Notes: generated from the letters alone by a model not told the origin. 19,316 nucleotides of DNA from JAAYCI01 sp964371725 (GCA_964371725.1 CAYJNQ010000033.1:1-19316), one strand, 5' to 3'; positions 7,453-14,883 are shown, counted from the stretch's first letter. Made by a program: numbers and translations.

Positions 7453-8976
7453 ATGAAGGAAATTGTACTGATAGGTTGCGATGTTGGAACCTCGGGCACA
7501 AAGGCGGTTTTAACAAACCCCAAAGGGGATGTGTTGGCAGAGGCACACCGCAGTTATGATGTGATCACCTTACAAAGCCAGTGGGCGGAGCAGTGGCCGA
7601 ATGTGTGGTTACAGGCAGCTGCCGAATGCATCGCACAGGTGGGTGCTCAGTGCGACGAAAACACACAAGAGGTGGGGAGCATATGCATCAGTGCCTTGTA
7701 CGGTGGCACGGGTGTTTTGTGCGATGCCGACATGAATGCTGTGCGCCCTGCTTTGATTTGGATGGACAGAAGGGCGAGTGAAGAACAGGCTTTGGTGGAA
7801 AAGACCATTGGCATCAAACGGATTTTTGATGTTTCCTGCAACGGAACTGACCCCTACTTTGGGTATACAAAATTGCTTTGGGTGCAGCGCAACGAGCCGG
7901 AGCTATGGAAAAAAGTGCAAATGATTCTGCCTGTGCACAGCTATATCGTCTACAAAATGACAGGCGCCGTAACACACGACTATAGCTCGGCGGGCAATTT
8001 GGGCGGCCTTTACAACTATCACACACACACGTGGGACAAAGAGATGGGCCGCGAGCTTGGCCTGTCGCCGGACCTATTCCCGCAAAAATTGGCTGCCCCG
8101 CATGAAACAGCCGGTGTTCTAAACGAAACCTTTGCCGAAAAGCTGGGCCTAAAGGCGGGCACGCCCATATGTGTCGGCGTGGTGGATTGTATCGCCTCTA
8201 TGCTCAGTGCCGGTATGGTGCGCACAGGTGACAATGCCGCCGTCCTGGGCACCTCCCTGAACTGGGGCTTTTTACACACCAACACCCCGAAAGACCCAAA
8301 CCTTATTTCCATGCCCTATTGCATCAGCCCAAAACAAATGAACTACACCTATGGCGGCGCTTCCACAGCGGGTGCCCTGCCACGTTGGTTTTTTGATAAA
8401 GTGCTGGGAAATGAAAGCGCCGAGGGGTACCGAGCACTGGAGCAAAGCATTCAAGATAAAAAGATACCAGCGGGCGCAAACGGACTTTTGGCCCTGCCTT
8501 ATTTCATGGGCGAGCGCACCCCCATTTGGGACGAAAATGCCTCGGGTGCTTTTGTGGGCCTTTCCCTTTTGCACGAGAGAGAACACCTGTTTATGGCCAT
8601 TTTGGAGTCTTCGGCCTATGCCTTGCGTCACATCATGGAATCCATGGAGGGCATGCAGGCGGCAAGCGGCATTGTGCTGGTGGGCGGTGGGGCCAAATCA
8701 AGCCTATGGCAAAGCATCTTCGCCAATGTAACGGGAAAGCCGGTTTACACCATGCAAAAGCCCGTGGAAGCACCACTGGGCGACGCCTTCCTCGCCGGTA
8801 TGAATGCCGGTGTGCTGAGCGACTTTGCACAGGTGGACACCTGGGCCGAAAAGAATGAGGCAGTGCCCGTGGACGAGGCTGCCAAGAAGCGTTATGATGC
8901 CTATTTTGATGTGTACAAAGACTTGTATGTGAACTTAAAAGAAAACATGAGAACACTGAAAAAACTGGCCGACTGA
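7453..8976 (+). CDS. FGGY-family ketose kinase, xylulokinase-like
   Basis: A 507-aa FGGY kinase with first phosphate loop DVGTSGTK (10-17), catalytic Asp245 in VGVVDCIASM, GERTPIWDENASGAF (353-367), and adenosine motif LVGGGAKSSLWQ (409-420) followed by PLGDAFLAG. True xylulokinases carry a GQMHG sugar-binding motif where this protein has ALYGGTG (81-87), so D-xylulose is not a safe call. The family includes kinases for xylulose, ribulose, apulose and related ketoses. It shares little pocket sequence with the GlpK-like kinase on the other strand, so the two probably act on different substrates. It lies 17 bp after the set-2 transketolase and before the sugar importer. The ribosome binding site AAAAGGA is about 12 nt from the ATG. 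Confidence 0.92.
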   Translation: MKEIVLIGCDVGTSGTKAVLTNPKGDVLAEAHRSYDVITLQSQWAEQWPNVWLQAAAECIAQVGAQCDENTQEVGSICISALYGGTGVLCDADMNAVRPALIWMDRRASEEQALVEKTIGIKRIFDVSCNGTDPYFGYTKLLWVQRNEPELWKKVQMILPVHSYIVYKMTGAVTHDYSSAGNLGGLYNYHTHTWDKEMGRELGLSPDLFPQKLAAPHETAGVLNETFAEKLGLKAGTPICVGVVDCIASMLSAGMVRTGDNAAVLGTSLNWGFLHTNTPKDPNLISMPYCISPKQMNYTYGGASTAGALPRWFFDKVLGNESAEGYRALEQSIQDKKIPAGANGLLALPYFMGERTPIWDENASGAFVGLSLLHEREHLFMAILESSAYALRHIMESMEGMQAASGIVLVGGGAKSSLWQSIFANVTGKPVYTMQKPVEAPLGDAFLAGMNAGVLSDFAQVDTWAEKNEAVPVDEAAKKRYDAYFDVYKDLYVNLKENMRTLKKLAD

Positions 8977-9044
8977 AAAATGAGTGAAGCCATATGACCA
9001 ACAAGAAAACAGACCGACAGAATGTTTTCTACAAAAATGTTAGT

Positions 9045-9065
9045 TTTGCATTTATTATATGCAAA
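9045..9065. promoter_or_regulatory. inverted repeat upstream of sugar-binding protein
   Basis: Arms TTTGCAT (9045-9051) and ATGCAAA (9059-9065) flank a 7-nt AT-only spacer, in the 114-bp gap before the sugar-binding lipoprotein and ending about 12 bp before its ribosome binding site. The position fits a repressor operator or a leader hairpin. There is no resemblance to a cre site. Confidence 0.4.
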
Positions 9066-9090
9066 CAATATAAAATGGAGGATGGAAAAG

Positions 9091-10182
9091 ATGAAAAAAG
9101 CAACAAAAGTTCTATCACTGCTCACCGCATTAAGCCTGGCAACAGTGCTTGTGTCCGGTTGCAGCAGCACTGCCGCCAGCAGCGAAGCCGCACCGGCTTC
9201 CGAGAGCATGGCTCCCGCCAGTGAAGCTGCCTCGGCAAGCTCGATGGCAGCCGAAAGCACCCCTGCTGCAGAGGGTGACATGGGAGAATCTCCCTATGCC
9301 GATTTAACCTTCGACCAAACCGAATATGACCTCGTATTTGTGCCAAAACTTGTGCACGAGTGGTATGAAGACGTGCGTGTGGGCATTGACCAAGCTGTTG
9401 CCGAACTTGCCGAACAAGGCATCACCGTGAACTACACCTGGACTGCCCCCACGGATGCCGTGGTAACCGACCAAATCGCCATCTTGGAATCGGCCGCTGC
9501 CTCTCAGCCGGACGGCATCTCCGTGGCTGTGATTGACCCCGCTGCCACCAACACCGTTATCGACGAAATCAATGCCGCCGGTGTTCCCATGAGCACCTTT
9601 GACAACGATGCTCCGGACTCTACCCGCAATTACTATTCGGGCCACAGCACAAACTACGAGGATGGTTTTGAGTTGGCAGAGCGTTTGGCAGCAGAGCTGG
9701 GCGAAGAGGGCCAAGTGGCTGTTTTGGCAGGTTCTTTGGCCGCCATCAACCACCAAGAGCGCACCCAAGGCTTCATCGACGGCATTGCTCAGTATCCCAA
9801 CATGGAAGTGGTTGACTCTCAAGCCGACGATGACTCCATCGAAGTAGCCCTTTCCGTAACCGAAGGTTACCTAACCGCTTATCCCGATTTGAAAGCCGTG
9901 TTTGGTTGCAACGCTGCCAGCCCCATCGGTGCTGCCCGTGCCATTCAAGACGCCGACAAAGTGGGTGAAGTGATTGTAGTGGGCATGGCCGAAAACGAAG
10001 AAGCCATGCAGCTTGTGCAAGACGGTATTCTCTTCTGCACTTTGGTTCAATCCGTGCCCACCTATGGCTACAACAGCGTGTACAACATGCTTTTGATTGC
10101 CGATGGCAAAGAGCCCCTCGTTGTGCAAGATGAAATTCCGGCCACATTTGTAACACAAGAAAACGTAGCAGACTTCCTGTAA
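9091..10182 (+). CDS. sugar ABC transporter substrate-binding lipoprotein (ribose/AI-2 type)
   Basis: A 363-aa lipoprotein with signal peptide and lipobox LVSGC (lipid-modified Cys24), then a low-complexity Ala/Ser/Glu/Pro linker to about residue 68, then a periplasmic-binding-protein-like domain of the RbsB/LsrB type (Peripla_BP_4) from about residue 79. Recognisable parts are LVFVPKLVHEWYEDVRVG, the hinge-region AVIDPAATNTVIDEINAAGVP, VFGCNAASPIGAARA and the C-terminal TYGYNSVYNMLLIADGK. The start at 9091 was preferred over ATGs at 9022 and 9082 because GGAGG lies 9 nt upstream and the signal peptide then begins MKKATK. It binds the substrate outside the membrane for the ATPase and permease downstream, from which it is separated by a terminator hairpin. 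Confidence 0.95.
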   Translation: MKKATKVLSLLTALSLATVLVSGCSSTAASSEAAPASESMAPASEAASASSMAAESTPAAEGDMGESPYADLTFDQTEYDLVFVPKLVHEWYEDVRVGIDQAVAELAEQGITVNYTWTAPTDAVVTDQIAILESAAASQPDGISVAVIDPAATNTVIDEINAAGVPMSTFDNDAPDSTRNYYSGHSTNYEDGFELAERLAAELGEEGQVAVLAGSLAAINHQERTQGFIDGIAQYPNMEVVDSQADDDSIEVALSVTEGYLTAYPDLKAVFGCNAASPIGAARAIQDADKVGEVIVVGMAENEEAMQLVQDGILFCTLVQSVPTYGYNSVYNMLLIADGKEPLVVQDEIPATFVTQENVADFL

Positions 10183-10253
10183 ATAGAAGTGAAGAAACCG
10201 AAAGCGCAAGCAAGCTTTGCAAGCCTGCCGGTTTCAATGAAAGCAAAGCGGTG

Positions 10254-10290
10254 TCGGCCAGCCCCGTGGTGGGGCCGGCATCCTTTTTTA
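10254..10290 (+). terminator. intercistronic terminator after sugar-binding protein
   Basis: A GC-rich stem pairs 10257-10265 with 10271-10279 (nine positions, one A/C mismatch) around loop GTGGT and is followed by TCCTTTTTTA. A weaker stem, GAAACCG (10194-10200) with CGGTTTC (10229-10235), lies just before it. Partial termination here would make the binding protein more abundant than the ATPase and permease, a common arrangement in sugar ABC operons. Confidence 0.8.
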
Positions 10291-10336
10291 TAAACAAAGT
10301 TTTACTTATGTTATTTTCGCAACGGAGGCAAACAAA

Positions 10337-11824
10337 ATGCCAAATGCCCCTCTTCTTCAAATGAAGCAAATCAGCAAATTATTCCCCGGTGTGCAGGCGC
10401 TGAAAAAGGTGGATTTCACGGTGCAACATTCCGAAATTCACGGCCTTATCGGGGAGAACGGCGCCGGAAAAAGCACGTTGATGAATGTGCTAATGGGCAT
10501 CTATAAGCCCGAGGAGGGCGAAGTGTTTGTAAACGGCAAAAAAGCCGTGATTCACAACCCAACACAGGCCATTCAGCTGGGCATTGGTTTGGTTCCGCAA
10601 GAACTCAACCTAAACCCCTATGTGAGTGCGGCCGAAAACATTTTCCTTGGAAATGAAAACAAAACGCGCTTTGGTGCGATGGATTGGAACAAAACCAATC
10701 GAAAGGCAAAAGAAGTTTTAGCAACAATCGGTTGCCACATCGACCCCAAAACGCCTGTACATAAATTAAGTGTGGCGCAGCAGCAGTTGGTTCAAATTGC
10801 CAGGGTGCTGGCCACCGGGGCAAGCCTATTGGTATTCGACGAGCCAACGGCCTCTTTGACAAAGACTGAAGCCGATTTCCTTTTGAATCTGATGGGCCAG
10901 CTGAAAGAAGAAGGGAAATCCATTGTCTTCATCACCCACCATCTCGAAGAACTGCTGGTTTGCACAGATAAAATTTCTGTGATGCGAGATGGCAAAATGG
11001 TGCATGTAAGCGAAACAAAAGACATCACCATGGAACAGCTCATTGAGCATATGGCCGGGCAAAAAGTGAAAAAACACGCCCGAGAACAGCGCGAAGTGGG
11101 CGAGGATGTGTTGCTTCGTGTAGAGGGTTTTGGCCGAAAAAACGAATTCGAAAATGTATCTTTTGATGTGAAAAAAGGTGAAATTTTTGGCATTGGGGGC
11201 CTGATTGGCTCCGGCCGCACCGAGCTTGTGAATGCCATCACCGGCAATACACGAAAAGAGGCGGGAACACTCTTTTTTGAAGGACAGGCCGTGGATATCA
11301 AATCTCCTCCACAGGCCATCAAACTGGGCATCGGCTATGTACCGGAAGAAAGACGAAGCCACGGTATTTTTTCTATCTTGCCGGTGTATGAAAATATGTT
11401 GCTCCCCATTTACCCAAACCTTTTCAAACGCGGCGTTTTGCAGTACAAAGAGGCGGCTAAAATCAGCAAGGACTATGTTCAGCAAATCAACATCAAAACC
11501 CCCACTGTGCAAGTGCCCATTGCCAACCTCTCGGGTGGGAACCAGCAAAAAGTGATTTTAGCGCGCTGGCTTGCAAAGAAAACCAAGCTTTTGATTTTAG
11601 ACGAGCCCACACGCGGCATTGATGTAAATGCAAAAAGTGAAATATATGATTTGATTCGAACACTCTCGCAAGAGGGGCTTACGGTTATCATGATTTCATC
11701 AGAGCATGAGGAACTTTTGCTTTTGACAGACCGTGTGATGATTATGTTCGAAGGCGAAGTGAAGGGCATCAAAAACACGGTGGACTTAAAAGAACAAGAT
11801 ATTTTAGAAGTTGCATTAAAATAG
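10337..11824 (+). CDS. sugar ABC transporter ATP-binding protein, double domain (RbsA/MglA type)
   Basis: A 495-aa ATPase with two fused ABC domains. Domain 1 has Walker A GENGAGKST (39-47), signature LSVAQQQ and Walker B LLVFDEPTASL. Domain 2 has a degenerate Walker A, GGLIGSGRTELV, but intact LSGGNQQKV and LLILDEPTRGIDV. This pattern is typical of the ribose/xylose/galactose carbohydrate-uptake family (CUT2), in which one two-domain ATPase energises a permease dimer. CGGAGG lies 8 nt upstream of the ATG. It is placed 154 bp after the binding protein and 14 bp before the permease. Substrate specificity lies in the binding protein and is not visible here. Confidence 0.96.
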   Translation: MPNAPLLQMKQISKLFPGVQALKKVDFTVQHSEIHGLIGENGAGKSTLMNVLMGIYKPEEGEVFVNGKKAVIHNPTQAIQLGIGLVPQELNLNPYVSAAENIFLGNENKTRFGAMDWNKTNRKAKEVLATIGCHIDPKTPVHKLSVAQQQLVQIARVLATGASLLVFDEPTASLTKTEADFLLNLMGQLKEEGKSIVFITHHLEELLVCTDKISVMRDGKMVHVSETKDITMEQLIEHMAGQKVKKHAREQREVGEDVLLRVEGFGRKNEFENVSFDVKKGEIFGIGGLIGSGRTELVNAITGNTRKEAGTLFFEGQAVDIKSPPQAIKLGIGYVPEERRSHGIFSILPVYENMLLPIYPNLFKRGVLQYKEAAKISKDYVQQINIKTPTVQVPIANLSGGNQQKVILARWLAKKTKLLILDEPTRGIDVNAKSEIYDLIRTLSQEGLTVIMISSEHEELLLLTDRVMIMFEGEVKGIKNTVDLKEQDILEVALK

Positions 11825-11838
11825 AGGAGTAAATCACC

Positions 11839-12807
11839 ATGAATGACGGAAAAGCAATAAAGAAAAAACTCAATCTTTTGGATCTGCCAACGGCGGGCAT
11901 GATTTCTGTGGTGCTGTTCCTTCTCTGTGTTGTGCTAAGCATCATCGCGCCCCAGTTCTTGTCCGAATACAATCTTTCCACCTTAAGCCGCTCTATTTCG
12001 TTCACCACCATCGTGGCCTTTGGCCAAACACTGGTTTTGCTTACAGGTGGCATCGATTTGTCTGTGGCCGGTGTGGCGGGCATGTCCGGTATTTTATCTG
12101 CCTGGCTTATGGTAAACATGGGGGTGCACCCCTATGTGGCCATCGTGCTCATTTTACTCTTGGCCTTCCTGTGCGGTTCCTTCAATGGTCTGCTCATCAC
12201 CAAGATGGGTATGGTGCCCTTTGTGGTCACATTGGCAACAGGCAGTATCTTCACGGGCATTATCTATGTGGTAACAAGAGGATCCCCGATTATGGGCCTG
12301 CCCGAGTCCGCTGTGATTTTGGGCCAAGGCGCCCTTGGTCCCATCCCTTTCCCCACGCTTACAATGCTGATGCTGGGTGTCATTCTGTTTTACATGCTGA
12401 AATACACCCCGTTTGGCCGCTATATCTATGCCGTGGGTGGCAACGCCCATGCAGCCAAGATTGCCGGCGTGAAAACTCAGAAAGTGACCGTGTTCGTGTA
12501 TGGCCTATCGTCCCTCATGGCGGCAATTGCCGGCATACTGATTACCTGTCGCCTTGAAAACGCACAGCCCAGTGTGGGTGAATCTTGGGTGATGCCCTCG
12601 GTTACGGCGGCCTGCATCGGCGGCACTTCGTTGTCCGGCGGGCGTGGTGGTGTAATAGGGGCGCTGATTGGCGGTATCTTCATGGGTGTTATCGAAAACG
12701 CCATCGTTATTTTGGCCATTTCCCCTTATTGGGAACAGGTTATTACCGGCGTTGTGATTTTGGCAGCCATTGCCATTGACAGAATCAAGGTGATGCGCAA
12801 CCGATAA
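11839..12807 (+). CDS. sugar ABC transporter permease (RbsC type)
   Basis: A 322-aa polytopic membrane protein of the BPD_transp_2/RbsC family with about 8-10 hydrophobic segments. Characteristic stretches are the early FGQTLVLLTGGIDLSVAG, the FNGLLITKMGMVPFVVTLAT segment, GRYIYAVGGNAHAAKIAGV ahead of the ATPase-coupling region, and SVTAACIGGTSLSGGRGGV, which is highly conserved in the family. The ribosome binding site GAGGAG lies about 9 nt before the ATG. It is the last gene of the plus-strand operon and is followed by a strong terminator. Length is normal and the sequence looks intact. It would form the channel of the sugar importer. Confidence 0.96.
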   Translation: MNDGKAIKKKLNLLDLPTAGMISVVLFLLCVVLSIIAPQFLSEYNLSTLSRSISFTTIVAFGQTLVLLTGGIDLSVAGVAGMSGILSAWLMVNMGVHPYVAIVLILLLAFLCGSFNGLLITKMGMVPFVVTLATGSIFTGIIYVVTRGSPIMGLPESAVILGQGALGPIPFPTLTMLMLGVILFYMLKYTPFGRYIYAVGGNAHAAKIAGVKTQKVTVFVYGLSSLMAAIAGILITCRLENAQPSVGESWVMPSVTAACIGGTSLSGGRGGVIGALIGGIFMGVIENAIVILAISPYWEQVITGVVILAAIAIDRIKVMRNR

Positions 12808-12850
12808 AACGATGCTGTAAAATAGGCCCCTCTTTGGGCATTGTAATCTT

Positions 12851-12893
12851 AAACGGAAAAACTGCAATTTATTTGCGGTTTTTCCGTTTTCTT
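12851..12893 (+). terminator. strong terminator of the sugar operon
   Basis: Arms 12851-12867 and 12873-12889 form a 17-bp stem with one G/T-type mismatch and a 5-nt loop. The 3' arm ends in CCGTTTTC. It lies 44 bp after the permease stop and closes the long plus-strand operon. The AAAAA/TTTTT inside the stem may let it act on either strand. Confidence 0.8.
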
Positions 12894-12939
12894 CACCATC
12901 TTTGTTGAATCTCCCTATATTTTAAAATAGGGGGTGAAG
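12891..12939. repeat. nested inverted repeat next to the sugar-operon terminator
   Basis: Outer arms CTTCACC (12891-12897) and GGTGAAG (12933-12939) enclose inner arms CCCTAT (12913-12918) and ATAGGG (12927-12932). The 3' arms are contiguous while the 5' arms are 15 nt apart, giving a bulged hairpin directly after the terminator. Confidence 0.5.
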
Positions 12940-13310
12940 GGATGTGTCCGGTTATAGAACAGTATAATTTGACATTGTGTAAGTGAGAAAAGAATTGTAC
13001 GACCGAAGATTGCTGGTGGGGACCGACGGGGATATTAGGATTCGCACCGGGGAAATGAAGTGCTCATGGCGGCCGTCGGAGTGTGCAAAGGGAAAATGCA
13101 AGCAGAGCACATCCCCCGGTTTCAGCGGGGGTGGCCATGTCAGCAGTTTGTTTCGACAAAGTGGCCTTGCCGGAGTTTTTTGTTGAAGGGAATTGCGATA
13201 TATTCCACCACCATAGAAGTTTCGACAGAAGTGACAAGAGTGTTTAAAAAGCACCCGGGCAGTGAAGCTATTTTATCGGCAAACCACAGTGTACTTAATG
13301 CCCACTGAAC
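12940..13310. other. gene-poor stretch with scattered inverted repeats
   Basis: No frame here is convincing as protein. Visible structure includes CCGACGG (13023-13029) with CCGTCGG (13073-13079), GTGCTC (13060-13065) with GAGCAC (13105-13110), and a tight GC hairpin CCCCCG/CGGGGG at 13113-13131. The first two pairs overlap and could be alternative folds of one RNA. No family of structured RNA was recognised. Confidence 0.4.
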
Positions 13311-13356
13311 AAGCGAAAAATGACATTTCCAAATCATAAAATGGCATTTTTCGCTT
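13311..13356. repeat. 17-bp inverted repeat (hairpin cluster member 1)
   Basis: Arms 13311-13327 (AAGCGAAAAATGACATT) and 13340-13356 are reverse complements with one mismatch around a 12-nt AT-rich loop. It resembles a bidirectional terminator, but no gene ends nearby. Confidence 0.75.
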
Positions 13357-13363
13357 GGAAAAG

Positions 13364-13401
13364 TGCAAGGGTTTTCCCACATTTCACAAAAAAACCTTGC
13401 A
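13364..13401. repeat. inverted repeat (hairpin cluster member 2)
   Basis: TGCAAGG (13364-13370) pairs with CCTTGCA (13395-13401) and continues TTTT/AAAA past one bulged G, with a 15-nt loop. It begins 7 bp after the preceding hairpin. Confidence 0.6.
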
Positions 13402-13406
13402 TTTTC

Positions 13407-13437
13407 GTTTTCGCCTTTTATTATGAGGGGCGAAAAC
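13407..13437. repeat. perfect 9-bp inverted repeat (hairpin cluster member 3)
   Basis: GTTTTCGCC (13407-13415) and GGCGAAAAC (13429-13437) are perfect complements with a 13-nt loop, 5 bp after the previous hairpin. Confidence 0.65.
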
Positions 13438-13462
13438 ACAGTGGAATGCATCAAGATATGCC

Positions 13463-13493
13463 CCATAAAAGTGCTGTTTTAGCACTTTTATGG
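13463..13493. repeat. perfect 13-bp inverted repeat (hairpin cluster member 4)
   Basis: CCATAAAAGTGCT (13463-13475) and AGCACTTTTATGG (13481-13493) pair perfectly around loop GTTTT. The next hairpin starts at the very next base. Confidence 0.8.
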
Positions 13494-13512
13494 CCACCGC
13501 GTACCGCGGTGG
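13494..13512. repeat. perfect 8-bp GC hairpin (hairpin cluster member 5)
   Basis: CCACCGCG (13494-13501) and CGCGGTGG (13505-13512) pair perfectly around a 3-nt loop. It directly abuts the preceding hairpin and is followed after one base by the next. Confidence 0.75.
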
Positions 13513-13513
13513 G

Positions 13514-13545
13514 GCTGAATGAACCCCGCCGGGGGTTCATTCAGC
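13514..13545. repeat. perfect 14-bp inverted repeat (hairpin cluster member 6)
   Basis: GCTGAATGAACCCC (13514-13527) and GGGGTTCATTCAGC (13532-13545) pair perfectly around the 4-nt loop GCCG. It is the last and strongest of the tandem hairpins and has no T-run after it. Confidence 0.85.
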
Positions 13546-13812
13546 AGGCATTACTTACCATGCGCAAGGCAGAGGTGTGGGAGGCTTTCCACAAAACGGG
13601 AACTTTGGCAATGCTTGCAAAGGCAAATATCGTTTCTGAAATTTTAGGGAATACACGCTATTTGCATAAAGAGCAGCGGTGCAAAGGGGAGCGGCGGATT
13701 CGCGGAGAATCTCCGGATGAGACGGTTTGTCTACCGCCATTGGTCGAATTGCCTTTCTCGTGCGTTCACCTCTCTAATGAAAAAGCCGAAAAAGTGTATG
13801 GCTTTTATGTGA

Positions 13813-14319
13813 AAATATAGCCTCGAGCTTAGGCTTTCCAATTATATCGTAAACCGTATATCGGATACACTTGCTGCTTATGAAGTGGATGCCAGTATGA
13901 TAGAACTTGAATTGACTGAGAGTGCAGTGGAAGCAAACACCGAAATGTTCCTTTCAACGGTGAAGAGGTTTAAGAAGCTCGGGTTTTCAATCGCGATTGA
14001 TGACTTTGGGGCTGGTGTTTCATCGCTCAACAGGTTGTCGGCTGTTGAAGCGGACATACTCAAACTAGACAAGGCGTTTTTTGACCTAAAAGACCAAGGC
14101 GGCAACAGCACCATTGTGGTTAAAGATGTTATCAATATGGCAAAACACCTCAATATGAAAGTTGTTGCCGAGGGTGTGGAAACCGCCGCACAAGCGATGT
14201 GGCTACAAGGTGTTGGCTGTGACTATGCACAAGGATACTATTTTGCCAAACCGATGAATGTAGAAGATTTTAAGGAGTTGCTTATTTCGGAGAAGGAGTA
14301 TAAGATAAGTTTAACATAA
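13813..14319 (+). pseudogene. 5'-truncated EAL-domain (c-di-GMP phosphodiesterase-like) remnant
   Basis: The open frame after TGA 13810-13812 encodes the C-terminal two thirds of an EAL domain. It contains YIVNRISDTLAAYEVDAS, then IELELTES, IAIDDFGAG (about 13993-14019), DILKLDKAFF, VVAEGVET and AQGYYFAKPM, and ends normally at TAA 14317-14319. The N-terminal part with the EAL motif itself, the first metal ligands and any GGDEF or sensor domain is absent. The frame upstream of about 13831 loses similarity to the family. A GTG at 13885 could start a 144-aa product, but it would lack the EAL glutamate and Asn ligand and cannot be a normal phosphodiesterase. It is best read as the tail of a deleted signalling gene. 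Confidence 0.85.
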
Positions 14320-14883
14320 GCTGTTTTATGTGAACGACCACAGTTTGCAGATTTGAAATTCTACGGTTTAAAAACAGTTTGCCACATACAAAAGGGTGTA
14401 CCAATTTGACCTTCCTCAAAGAAAGCCGAGTGTTCGGGGAAATCTAAGAGGAAACAGCCGATTTGGTACACTTGTTTTTTTGAACAGAAAAGCTGAAATT
14501 TGGCGCCCCAAGCCGATTTGACAGAAATCGAATTATCCTTAAAGTACAAGTGTTATGGATTTGCAATCGATTCATCCTGTGCGAATCGAGCAAATGGGAG
14601 GTATACGAAAAAACACGAATTACAAGGGGGCACGGCACACCCGAAATGCGTAAAAAAACAGTTTAAAATCAAAAAATAAGGCATCCGAAAAGGTGAAGAA
14701 AAACAACATACACAAATATAAAATTCGACAAAAAAGCCGAAATCGACCACGACATTTTAGGATGAATAGCACAGAAAGACATTACCTTGACAGGATATCT
14801 CTATAAGGCGCTTGCAAGAGGAATGACGACGGATATTTTGAAAAATTCATATAAAGAAAACAAAGATGCTCCCAAAGCGGACC
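14320..14883. other. AT-rich stretch without a recognisable gene
   Basis: Short frames on both strands have no family features. GTGTACCAA (about 14396-14404) recurs inverted as TTGGTACAC (about 14463-14471), and AGCCGATTTG occurs twice (about 14456-14465 and 14511-14520). From 14766 to the TAA at 14886 one frame reads like a protein tail (KDITLTGYLYKALARGMTTD and onwards) but has a TGA just upstream and no good start, so it may be the 3' end of a lost gene. Confidence 0.4.

Noticed and set aside
9046..9074. TTGCAT-17-TATAAA promoter ahead of the sugar-binding protein
   Set aside because: Transcription would start at about 9081, inside the ribosome binding site at 9077-9081, so it could not give a translatable leader. 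The inverted repeat at the same place is the better reading.
338..12807. Sulfoquinovose (SqwGH-type) transketolase pathway
   Set aside because: That route relies on sulfosugar isomerases and a sulfonate exporter and does not need FGGY kinases; none of those partner genes is present here.
13005..13060. tRNA-like 3' end on the minus strand (GGTGCGAATCC and a CCCCACCA string)
   Set aside because: The putative T-arm has only two pairable positions around the loop, and no matching acceptor 5' strand, D-arm or anticodon arm can be drawn. The resemblance is superficial.
12851..13545. CRISPR array or integron cassette sites
   Set aside because: The hairpins differ in sequence, have no regular spacers, and no Cas, integrase or cassette genes are nearby.
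13320..13820. 166-codon plus-strand open frame
   Set aside because: It runs straight through five perfect hairpins, has no ribosome binding site and no family motifs. The open frame is probably a by-product of palindromic sequence; only the part after 13560 is mentioned as a weak possibility.
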